Positions 1 through 5,110 of a stretch of 7,194 nt of DNA are shown piece after piece. The translations under genes were made by a program, and so were the position numbers. The DNA is from Deltaproteobacteria bacterium (lineage in GTDB: Bacteria > Desulfobacterota > BSN033 > UBA1163), in the NCBI GenBank assembly GCA_016875255.1, contig VGRU01000189.1:1-7194 (forward strand). The letters run 5' to 3'. The stretch's first letter is position 1; every line of letters starts with the position of its first letter. The notes beneath the pieces are model-generated. The model was not told the origin of the DNA and searched no databases. It saw only the letters and a program-made list of their open reading frames with translations.

Positions 1-38
1 CGAGGGATAATCTCTCAGGTCAAAAGACAGGGGGAGGG
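1..38 (+). promoter_or_regulatory. Glycine riboswitch, 3' end only
   Basis: Positions 12-29 read CTCTCAGGT, then CAAAAGACAG. This closely matches the conserved 3' part of the glycine aptamer (CUCUCAGGYAAAAGGACAG, recalled from the family). The rest of the aptamer, and any tandem second aptamer, lies before position 1. The G-rich stretch after ACAG (30-38) is where the 3' strand of the P1 stem normally lies, and it is also the 5' arm of the terminator at 30-75. Glycine binding would therefore be expected to block the terminator and turn expression on, the usual logic for gcv operons. The GCS genes downstream fit the ligand. The aptamer identity is fairly secure; the ON direction is inferred, because the P1 5' strand cannot be seen. 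Confidence 0.82.
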
Positions 39-75
39 AGATCGATATTCGATTGCCTTCCCCCATTTTTATTTT
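30..75 (+). terminator. Intrinsic terminator of the riboswitch expression platform
   Basis: GGGGGAGGG (30-38) pairs with CCTTCCCCC (56-64), with one G-U pair. An inner stem ATCGA (41-45)/TCGAT (49-53) closes a TAT loop, separated from the outer stem by one mismatch and one possible G-U. The hairpin is followed by a T-rich tract at 66-75 with one A. It sits directly after the aptamer end and just before the SD site of the first gene, so transcription would stop before any coding sequence when the hairpin forms. The 5' arm overlaps the predicted P1 strand, as in a transcriptional riboswitch. Confidence 0.85.
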
Positions 76-78
76 GAC

Positions 79-83
79 AGGAG
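79..83 (+). promoter_or_regulatory. Ribosome binding site that sets the SerK-like start
   Basis: AGGAG lies six bases before ATG 90, an ideal distance. The in-frame ATG at 84 directly touches this SD and could not use it, so 90 is the better start. Confidence 0.75.
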
Positions 84-89
84 ATGAGT

Positions 90-506
90 ATGGTTGATAT
101 TGTTTTTATCAGAATCGAAGAGTTGAGAGAGCATGAGGAAATCCGGCCTCATTATCTCGAGGAGCTGAAGAACGAAATCCTTTCGGACGGGATCCTCAAG
201 ATGCCCATCGCCGTGGATAGAGAAACCTACATCATTCTGGATGGGCATCACCGGCTTCATGCTTTGAAAAAGATCGGTTGTAATAAGATTCCAGTCATTC
301 TGGTTGACTATCAATCGCCTGAGATTGAAGTCATTCCCTGGAGGGAGGGAGAAAGGATTACAAAGGAGATCATCATGGAAACAGCCCTTGCCGGAAAAAG
401 AATGCAACCGAAAACCTCCAAACATATGATCATGATTGAAGGGGAATTGAAGCATATCTCGTGTATCGAGACCATCATCAATGTTCCATTGGATGAGTTG
501 AGGTAA
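90..506 (+). CDS. ParB/Srx-fold protein, SerK-like (putative free L-serine kinase)
   Basis: 138 residues from ATG 90; a start at 84 would add two residues but overlaps the SD. The core is a ParB/sulfiredoxin-like fold with DGHHR at residues 51-55. The protein aligns by eye with archaeal ADP-dependent serine kinase SerK and staphylococcal SbnI, as I remember them. H15-E16 matches the HE holding the SerK catalytic glutamate (Glu30). D51 matches SerK Asp69. The tail motif PKTSKH (107-112) matches SerK PKTTRH, and the end VPLDELR matches the SerK C-terminus. SerK makes O-phosphoserine from serine. This protein is about 100 residues shorter than SerK, mostly missing the region between the ParB-like core and the PKT motif. 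It has no signal peptide or membrane segment. It is the first gene after the glycine riboswitch, with a 186-nt gap to gcvH. Alternatives are a ParB-like DNA-binding regulator or another small-molecule kinase. The fold is confident; the kinase function is inferred. Confidence 0.68.
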   Translation: MVDIVFIRIEELREHEEIRPHYLEELKNEILSDGILKMPIAVDRETYIILDGHHRLHALKKIGCNKIPVILVDYQSPEIEVIPWREGERITKEIIMETALAGKRMQPKTSKHMIMIEGELKHISCIETIINVPLDELR

Positions 507-565
507 AAATTGGTCAAGTTCTCAGGTATCGGTTAGGGTTACGAAAAAAGGTTTACGGTGACGAT

Positions 566-643
566 GCTCGTATCGAAGCAGGAAGCTCAAAACTTAAAGC
601 TCGAACATCCAGATTCTATTCACGAGCCTCGATACGAGCTTCG
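566..643. repeat. Imperfect inverted repeat with 7-nt spacing in the serK-like/gcvH gap
   Basis: In the 186-nt gap (507-692), GCTCGTATCGA at 566-576 is the exact reverse complement of TCGATACGAGC at 629-639. After one mismatch the match continues by two bases on the inner side (to 579 and 626). The loop contains degenerate heptads (CGAAGCA 574, GGAAGCT 581, CAAAACT 588, TAAAGCT 595, CGAACAT 602), and TTCG appears at 640. It looks like a decayed member of the CGAANNN family seen at 2439-2570 and 4106-4270. In RNA it would form a long-loop hairpin between the two cistrons. No convincing promoter or terminator was seen in the rest of the gap. Confidence 0.7.
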
Positions 644-692
644 ACAACGACAAACGTTATTTTCAATTTAACGATAATGACAGGAGGAACGA

Positions 693-1079
693 ATGGAATT
701 TCCTGAAGAGTTGCTCTATTCAGAAGACCACGAGTGGGTGAGAGATGAAGCAAATCAGGTGACGATCGGCATCACTGACTACGCCCAGAGCCAGTTGAAG
801 GATATCGTCTATGTGGACCTTCCGGAGATCGGATCCGAGTATAAGAAAGGGGAGAGCATGGGAGTCGTTGAATCGGTGAAGACAGTTGCCGACATCTTCT
901 CTCCGGTCACCGGCAATGTCCTTGAAAAGAATCTGGAACTGAAGGACCATCCGGAATGGGTCAATACAGATCCCTATGGGAAAGGGTGGCTCCTCAGGAT
1001 GGAATTGAATGAGAAGGAGGAGTTAAAGGGACTCCTTTCATCAAAAGCCTATCAGGGAACACTTTCAGAGGATTCGTAA
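693..1079 (+). CDS. gcvH: Glycine cleavage system H protein (lipoyl carrier)
   Basis: 128 residues, the usual GcvH length. The cytoplasmic H protein carries the aminomethyl group from P protein to T protein on a lipoyl arm, and its dihydrolipoyl form is reoxidised by L protein. It begins with the family pattern LYSEDHEWV (8-16), followed by GITDYAQSQLKDIVYVDLP (26-44). The lipoylation site is VESVKTVADI, with the modified lysine at K63. The C-terminal part has NTDPYGKGWL. The start is firm: AGGAGG at 682-687, five bases before ATG 693. The stop codon overlaps the gcvPA start by one base (TAATG), so translation of the two is probably coupled. LipB and LipA, needed to build the lipoyl group on K63, are encoded downstream in the same run. 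gcvT, often placed just before gcvH, is not here. Confidence 0.97.
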   Translation: MEFPEELLYSEDHEWVRDEANQVTIGITDYAQSQLKDIVYVDLPEIGSEYKKGESMGVVESVKTVADIFSPVTGNVLEKNLELKDHPEWVNTDPYGKGWLLRMELNEKEELKGLLSSKAYQGTLSEDS

Positions 1080-2428
1080 TGGAAGACTACCTCCGCTACA
1101 TCCCCCACACCCAAAAGGATGTCAGAGAGATGCTCGAAGCGGTTGGTGTGAGGAGTATTGAAGACCTCTTCGGAAGCATCCCTAAAGAACAAAGACTCTC
1201 AAAGCCCTTAGACCTTCCTGGTCCTCTCTCTGAGCCAGACCTTATCCGGCATGTGCAGGGTCTCGAGAGCCCAATCCTTACAAGTTTTATCGGCGGAGGA
1301 GCCTATCATCATTTTATCCCTGCTGTGGTTTCGCATCTGGCCTCCCGTTCCGAGTTCTATACCGCTTACACCCCTTATCAGCCGGAGATCAGCCAGGGAA
1401 CGCTTCAAGCCATCTTTGAGTATCAGACCCTGATGTGCCAGTTGACCGGCATGGAGGTGTCAAATGCTTCGATGTATGACGGAGCATCGAGTCTGGCCGA
1501 AGCGGTGTTGATGGCTCACCGGATCACAGGGAGAAAGAAGATCCTGGTCTCGGAAGCAATCCACCCCGAATATCGTAAGGTCATCCAGACCTATATCGAC
1601 CCCGAAGAGCAGGAAGTTGTTCTGATCCCGTATCTGAAAAAAGAGGGGAGGACGAACGAGAAAGCTCTGGCCCAATTTCTTGACCAGGATGTGAGTGCGG
1701 TCATCATTCAGAGTCCAAATTTCTTCGGTGTGATTGAAGATCTTAAAAATATCGGTGAAGGAGTTCATAAAGCAGGAGGGTTGATGATCATCTGTTTCAG
1801 CGAAGCAATTGCCTACGGAATTCTGAAGCCACCCGGAGAAATGGGTGTCGATATCGTGGCGGGAGAAGGCCAGAGCCTTGGAATTCCCCTATCTTTTGGC
1901 GGGCCTTATCTTGGCATCTTCACGACAAACGAGAAATTTATTCGAAATATGCCCGGACGGCTCGTGGGCGAGACCGTTGATCTGGAGGGGAAGAGAGGTT
2001 TTGTCCTCACCCTGGCAACTCGGGAACAGCATATCCGCAGGGAGAAGGCGACCTCCAATATCTGCACGAATGAGGGGCTCTGCGCCCTGATGGCAACGGT
2101 CTATCTCTCCTGCCTCGGAAAGAAGGGATTGAGGGAATTAGCCCTGATGAACCTGAGCAAGGCGGAATATGCAAAGAAGGTAGCCTCGAGGATTAAGGGT
2201 TGCAGGCTTACTTTCTCTTCTCCCACATTCAATGAGTTTGTCATGGAGATCGAAGGTGATCCTGAAAACGTCTTGGAGAGATTGAGGAGAGAAGGAATTG
2301 TGGGCGGATTACCTTTAGCACGATTCTATCCTGAGCTTAACCGCCACCTCCTCGTCACGGTTACGGAGATGAATACAAAAGAAGAGATGGATCGATGGGC
2401 GAATGTTTTAGAGAAAGTGTTGAAGTGA
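1079..2428 (+). CDS. gcvPA: Glycine dehydrogenase (decarboxylating), alpha subunit (GcvP N-terminal half)
   Basis: 449 residues, the normal length for the N-terminal half of a split P protein. With GcvPB it forms the PLP-dependent glycine decarboxylase that releases CO2 and passes the aminomethyl group to lipoyl-GcvH. Recognisable family stretches are RYIPHTQKDVREML near the N-terminus (6-19), SFIGGGAYHHFIPAVV (69-84), YTPYQPEISQG (97-107) and NASMYDGASSLAEA (129-142). The PLP-binding lysine belongs to the beta subunit, so its absence here is expected. The ATG overlaps the gcvH stop codon by one base. AGAGGA at 1067-1072 gives a six-base spacing, supporting this start and translational coupling to gcvH. 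The stop at 2426-2428 is followed within about ten bases by a repeat element that separates it from its partner gcvPB, an odd layout for two subunits needed in equal amounts. Confidence 0.97.
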   Translation: MEDYLRYIPHTQKDVREMLEAVGVRSIEDLFGSIPKEQRLSKPLDLPGPLSEPDLIRHVQGLESPILTSFIGGGAYHHFIPAVVSHLASRSEFYTAYTPYQPEISQGTLQAIFEYQTLMCQLTGMEVSNASMYDGASSLAEAVLMAHRITGRKKILVSEAIHPEYRKVIQTYIDPEEQEVVLIPYLKKEGRTNEKALAQFLDQDVSAVIIQSPNFFGVIEDLKNIGEGVHKAGGLMIICFSEAIAYGILKPPGEMGVDIVAGEGQSLGIPLSFGGPYLGIFTTNEKFIRNMPGRLVGETVDLEGKRGFVLTLATREQHIRREKATSNICTNEGLCALMATVYLSCLGKKGLRELALMNLSKAEYAKKVASRIKGCRLTFSSPTFNEFVMEIEGDPENVLERLRREGIVGGLPLARFYPELNRHLLVTVTEMNTKEEMDRWANVLEKVLK

Positions 2429-2438
2429 AATATAAATT

Positions 2439-2570
2439 CGAAGCACGAAGTCCGAATTTCGAAACAATCTCAAATGACCCAATTCCAAATGTTCAAAACG
2501 AAAAAAGTTTAAGAAATTTAAATTTTGAACATTCGAATTTGTTTCGAGCTTCGATATTCGAATTTCGGAT
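2439..2570. repeat. Heptad-phased inverted repeat element, copy 1 (gcvPA/gcvPB gap)
   Basis: The left arm has CGAA at 2439, 2446, 2453 and 2460, exactly 7 nt apart. The right arm has TTCG at 2543, 2550, 2557 and 2564, also exactly 7 nt apart. The arms are imperfect reverse complements; both contain a CGAAACAA core when read inward. The centre (about 2467-2530) is AT-rich and continues in heptad-like blocks such as ATGACCC. The right arm is nearly identical to the right arm of the copy at 4106-4270. The element fills most of the 192-nt gap. An open frame runs through it from 2525 into gcvPB, but this is chance read-through. No transposase or terminal duplication is visible. Confidence 0.88.
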
Positions 2571-2607
2571 TTTTCTCGGCGAGGATAAATAAAGTTTGGC
2601 TAAACAA

Positions 2608-2612
2608 AAGGA
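2608..2612 (+). promoter_or_regulatory. Ribosome binding site that sets the gcvPB GTG start
   Basis: AAGGA lies eight bases before GTG 2621. It supports GTG over the in-frame ATG at 2525, which lies inside the repeat element and whose extra 32 codons look nothing like a GcvPB N-terminus. Confidence 0.65.
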
Positions 2613-2620
2613 TCTGTTTG

Positions 2621-4102
2621 GTGAAGAATCGTAGAGATACTGGTTTAATCCAGAATGAACCTCTGATCTTCGAACAGGGAAGCGAAGGAAGGAGAGGATA
2701 TTCCTTACCCCAATGGGATATTGAGGAGGTCGAGGTCAATCGCCTTCTCCCTTCACATTTTTTAAGAAAAGAGTTAGAGGGTTTTCCTCAGTTGAGCGAG
2801 ATGGATGTGGTTCGCCACTTCACGCGGCTTTCCCAGTGGAACTATGGCGTCGATAGCGGTTTCTATCCGTTGGGTTCCTGCACAATGAAATACAACCCTA
2901 AAATTAATGAAGAAGTGGCGAGGATGAAGGGGTTTGCCCATATTCATCCCTATCAACCGGAGAGCCTCGTCCAGGGCATTCTTAAACTGATGGTTGAACT
3001 CGGAGGTTTTCTCTCCGAGATCACGGGGATGGATCAGGCGACCCTTCAGCCGGCCGCAGGGGCTCATGGTGAGCTGACCGGGATGATGATGATCCGGGCG
3101 GCTCTCCAGGCCCGTGGCGAAAAGAGGAAGAGGGTGCTGGTGCCGGACACTGCCCACGGAACCAACTGCTCGACTTCAACCGTTGCCTCCTATCAGGTGG
3201 TGGAGATCAAATCGAATGAGAGGGGGGTCATCCCGCCCCGGAAGATTGAAGAGTTGATGGACGAAGAGGTCGCCGGAATCATGGTGACCAATCCCAATAC
3301 CCTCGGGTTCTTTGAAGAACATCTGGCAGAGATCGCTGAGATCGTTCACCGCAAAGGAGGATTTGTCTATTGCGATGGAGCCAATCTCAATGCTTTAATG
3401 GGAATCGTAAAACTGGGTGATCTCGGAGTGGATATGGTTCACCTCAACCTTCACAAGACCTTCTCGACACCTCATGGCGGAGGAGGTCCCGGGTCCGGAC
3501 CTCTGGCTGTAAAGAGTGAGCTGGCTCCTTTTCTTCCTGTTCCGGTGATCGAAAAAGAGGGAGAAACTTACCGGTTCAATTTTGATCGGCCCAAGAGTAT
3601 TGGAAGAATAAAAGCCTTCTATGGAAACTTCGGGGTTGCTCTTAAGGCCTATGCCTATATCTTTTCCATGGGAGCAGAGGGACTTAAGCGGGCGAGCGAG
3701 GTGGCTGTGCTCAATGCCAACTATCTAATGAAGGGACTGAAGGGCTCTTTCAATCTTCCTTATGACCGGCCCTGCATGCATGAGTGTGTCTTCACCGACC
3801 GGTATCAGGAGAAGCATCATGTCTCAACGCTGGACATTGCGAAGAGGCTGATCGATTACGGATTTCATCCACCGACCATTTATTTTCCTTTGGTGGTCAA
3901 GGGTGCGCTGATGATGGAGCCCACGGAAACAGAAGGCAAAGAGGAACTCGATCGATTTATTGAGACGATGACGGCGATCGCCAAAGAGGCGGAAGAGAAT
4001 CCCGACTTGCTCCGGCAGGCCCCCACCAAGGTTAAGGTGAGACGGCTCGATGAAGTTCGGGCTGCAAGGAAGCCGAAGTTGAGATGGAGTCCAAATACAT
4101 AA
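2621..4102 (+). CDS. gcvPB: Glycine dehydrogenase (decarboxylating), beta subunit (GcvP C-terminal half, PLP-binding)
   Basis: 493 residues from GTG 2621, matching the usual GcvPB length of about 480-500. It is the catalytic half of split P protein and binds PLP. The N-terminus TGLIQNEPLIFEQG then GRRGYSLP is typical for the family. YGVDSGFYPLGSCTMKYNP lies at 75-93, then QPAAGAHGE in the cofactor domain. The PLP-lysine motif is LHKTFSTPHGGGGPGSG, with the Schiff-base lysine at about K279. The C-terminal FHPPTIYFP and MMEPTETE stretches are also family marks. An open frame extends to 2525, but that part (residues like NIRICFELRYS) is encoded by repeat sequence and is rejected. AAGGA at 2608-2612 serves the GTG; TTG 2618 is the only close rival. 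The stop codon lies about four bases before the next repeat element. Confidence 0.95.
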   Translation: MKNRRDTGLIQNEPLIFEQGSEGRRGYSLPQWDIEEVEVNRLLPSHFLRKELEGFPQLSEMDVVRHFTRLSQWNYGVDSGFYPLGSCTMKYNPKINEEVARMKGFAHIHPYQPESLVQGILKLMVELGGFLSEITGMDQATLQPAAGAHGELTGMMMIRAALQARGEKRKRVLVPDTAHGTNCSTSTVASYQVVEIKSNERGVIPPRKIEELMDEEVAGIMVTNPNTLGFFEEHLAEIAEIVHRKGGFVYCDGANLNALMGIVKLGDLGVDMVHLNLHKTFSTPHGGGGPGSGPLAVKSELAPFLPVPVIEKEGETYRFNFDRPKSIGRIKAFYGNFGVALKAYAYIFSMGAEGLKRASEVAVLNANYLMKGLKGSFNLPYDRPCMHECVFTDRYQEKHHVSTLDIAKRLIDYGFHPPTIYFPLVVKGALMMEPTETEGKEELDRFIETMTAIAKEAEENPDLLRQAPTKVKVRRLDEVRAARKPKLRWSPNT

Positions 4103-4105
4103 TAT

Positions 4106-4270
4106 CGAAATCCGAAGCACCTGCCTGCGCGAAGCCGCTTCGGCATAGGCAGGCGAAATCCGAAACTCGAAACAAATTCAAAATTCGAATTTCTAAATTC
4201 TCGAAACAATTTGGGTCATTTGAAATTTGGTCATTCGGATTTGTTTCGAATTTCGATATTCGGATTTCGA
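4106..4270. repeat. Heptad-phased inverted repeat element, copy 2 (gcvPB/lipB gap)
   Basis: Second member of the family at 2439-2570. The left arm has CGAA at 4106 and 4113, then, after a 34-nt insertion, at 4154, 4161 and 4168. The right arm has TTCG at 4245, 4252, 4259 and 4266. All spacings within the arms are exactly 7 nt. The right arm matches copy 1 over about 38 bases with few differences. The inner stretch TTGGGTCATTTG (about 4210-4221) is the reverse complement of the CAAATGACCCAA block in copy 1's left half, so the elements share more than their arms. The element occupies nearly the whole gap, from just after the gcvPB stop to 15 bases before lipB. Confidence 0.88.
4120..4153. repeat. 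Nested 34-nt hairpin inserted in repeat copy 2
   Basis: The ends CCTGCCT (4120-4126) and AGGCAGG (4147-4153) are perfect reverse complements. Inside, CGAAG (4130-4134) pairs with CTTCG (4138-4142) around a CCG loop, and two further pairs bridge the stems with a bulge. It is much more GC-rich than its surroundings. Removing exactly these 34 bases joins CGAAGCA to CGAAATC and restores the uninterrupted heptad pattern seen in copy 1 (CGAAGCA followed by CGAAGTC). This is therefore a precise insertion of a small palindromic element into an older repeat. No clear target duplication is present. Confidence 0.82.
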
Positions 4271-4285
4271 AATTAAATTTTGCCT

Positions 4286-4960
4286 ATGGATGGAAACGGA
4301 TACATTGTAGACCTCGGAACAGTAGATTATGCTAAGGCGTTGGACCTTCAGCACCAATTCTGGTCGAAGAGGGTTGAGGGTGAAGTTCCAGACTTGCTTC
4401 TCATCCTCGAGCATCCTCATGTGATCACGCTCGGAAGGCGGGGAGAGCGATCCCACTTGCTCATTTCCCCGGATGTTCTGGAGGCCATGAAGATTCCCCT
4501 CTTCCATACGGAGCGGGGCGGTGATGTCACCTACCATGGCCCCGGCCAACTGGTCGTCTATCCCATTTTCAATTTAAAGGATTATGGATATCGCCTTATC
4601 CAGTATGTGAGCCAATTGGAAGAGGTGATCCTCTCCGTCTTGATGGATTTTGGGATCGAAGGGAAAAGGGATTCGTCCAATCGTGGGGTCTGGGCAGGGG
4701 GCGACAAGATTGCCTCCATTGGCGTGGCCATTAAACGATGGGGATCTTTCCACGGGATTGCCTTAAACTACGCAACAGATTTAAAATATTTTGAACTGAT
4801 CAATCCCTGCGGCCTCAAAGGGATAAGGATAACCTCCATAGAGAAGATCATAGGAGAGAAGGTTCCAAGAGACAGATTGGTTGAGAGGATTATTTTCCAC
4901 TTTAAAGAAATTTTTAAAAGAAACTGGCTGGAAAAGGGGTTAAAGGAAATTGATAAATAG
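4286..4960 (+). CDS. lipB: Octanoyltransferase LipB
   Basis: 224 residues from ATG 4286, the usual LipB length. It transfers octanoate from octanoyl-ACP to the target lysine of lipoyl domains, here presumably K63 of GcvH, in the cytoplasm. Motifs: RGGDVTYHGPGQLVVYPI (77-94), the acyl-carrier-facing core; RGVWAGGDKIASIG (133-146) with catalytic K141; and NPCG (173-176) with the acyl-thioester cysteine C175. The early ILEHPHVITLGRRG is also typical. An in-frame TTG at 4280 would add two residues, but ATG 4286 is preferred. There is no SD in the AT-rich sequence before either start, because the repeat element ends only 15 bases upstream. Translation may be weak, leaderless-like, or rely on read-through from upstream. 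The gene pairs functionally with lipA at the window end. Confidence 0.95.
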   Translation: MDGNGYIVDLGTVDYAKALDLQHQFWSKRVEGEVPDLLLILEHPHVITLGRRGERSHLLISPDVLEAMKIPLFHTERGGDVTYHGPGQLVVYPIFNLKDYGYRLIQYVSQLEEVILSVLMDFGIEGKRDSSNRGVWAGGDKIASIGVAIKRWGSFHGIALNYATDLKYFELINPCGLKGIRITSIEKIIGEKVPRDRLVERIIFHFKEIFKRNWLEKGLKEIDK

Positions 4961-4969
4961 ATTTGGTGG

Positions 4970-5002
4970 CACAGGCTTCCAGCCTGTGACCTATGGTTTT
5001 TT
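4970..5002 (+). terminator. Perfect 8-bp hairpin after lipB, possible terminator or REP-like palindrome
   Basis: CACAGGCT (4970-4977) and AGCCTGTG (4981-4988) are perfect reverse complements around a TCC loop. The palindrome starts nine bases after the lipB stop. A run of six T's follows at 4997-5002, eight bases after the stem. This spacing is too long for a classical terminator, so attenuation or protection of the mRNA 3' end is as likely as full termination. The palindrome itself resembles GGCACAGGCTTCCAGCCTG-type repeats common in bacterial intergenic DNA. Confidence 0.5.
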
Positions 5003-5021
5003 ATGTGAGCGCTTTCCCTTT

Positions 5022-5069
5022 TAACCCCTCCACCCCCCCCTTAAAGTAAGGGGAGACTGGGCGGGGTTA
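5022..5069. repeat. GC-rich inverted repeat (lipB/lpdA gap)
   Basis: The outer ends TAACCCC (5022-5028) and GGGGTTA (5063-5069) pair perfectly. The inner CCCCTTA (5037-5043) and TAAGGGG (5047-5053) pair around an AAG loop. The middle pairs imperfectly. The left arm includes a run of eight C's at 5033-5040, a possible site of replication slippage. The unit looks like one mobile palindrome of a family different from the CGAANNN elements. No T tract follows, so a terminator role is not supported. Confidence 0.8.
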
Positions 5070-5074
5070 TGATA

Positions 5075-5081
5075 GAGGAGG
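5075..5081 (+). promoter_or_regulatory. Displaced Shine-Dalgarno before lpdA
   Basis: GAGGAGG is a strong SD but ends 29 bases before ATG 5111, far beyond the usual 5-10. No start codon lies at a suitable distance after it. Between them, TTATTT (5093-5098) and AAATAA (5102-5107) can form a weak AT hairpin that would shorten the gap to about 14 bases. It may be a relic of an older arrangement. Confidence 0.4.
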
Positions 5082-5110
5082 CAAAAGTAGTATTATTTAA
5101 AAAATAACCT

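Noticed and set aside
84..89. ATG 84 as the start of the SerK-like gene
   Set aside because: It is immediately next to the AGGAG sequence, leaving no spacing; ATG 90 is six bases away.
518..530. TTCTCAGGTATC as a second glycine aptamer fragment before gcvH
   Set aside because: Only about eight bases match the aptamer core, and the required AAAAGGACAG-like continuation is absent.
671..680. GATAAT as a -10 box for an internal gcvH promoter
   Set aside because: No acceptable -35 hexamer lies 16-18 bases upstream, and AT-rich matches are expected by chance here.
2525..2620. 32-codon N-terminal extension of gcvPB from ATG 2525
   Set aside because: It is translated from the right arm of the repeat element, has no resemblance to GcvPB N-termini, and a GTG with a good SD gives the family length.
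2439..4270. CRISPR array
   Set aside because: The repeated unit is 4 of every 7 bases, with no spacers of 25-40 nt and no cas genes.
5068..5073. TATGAT as a -10 box for lpdA
   Set aside because: The position 17 bases upstream (5045-5050) does not resemble a -35 box and lies inside the inverted repeat.
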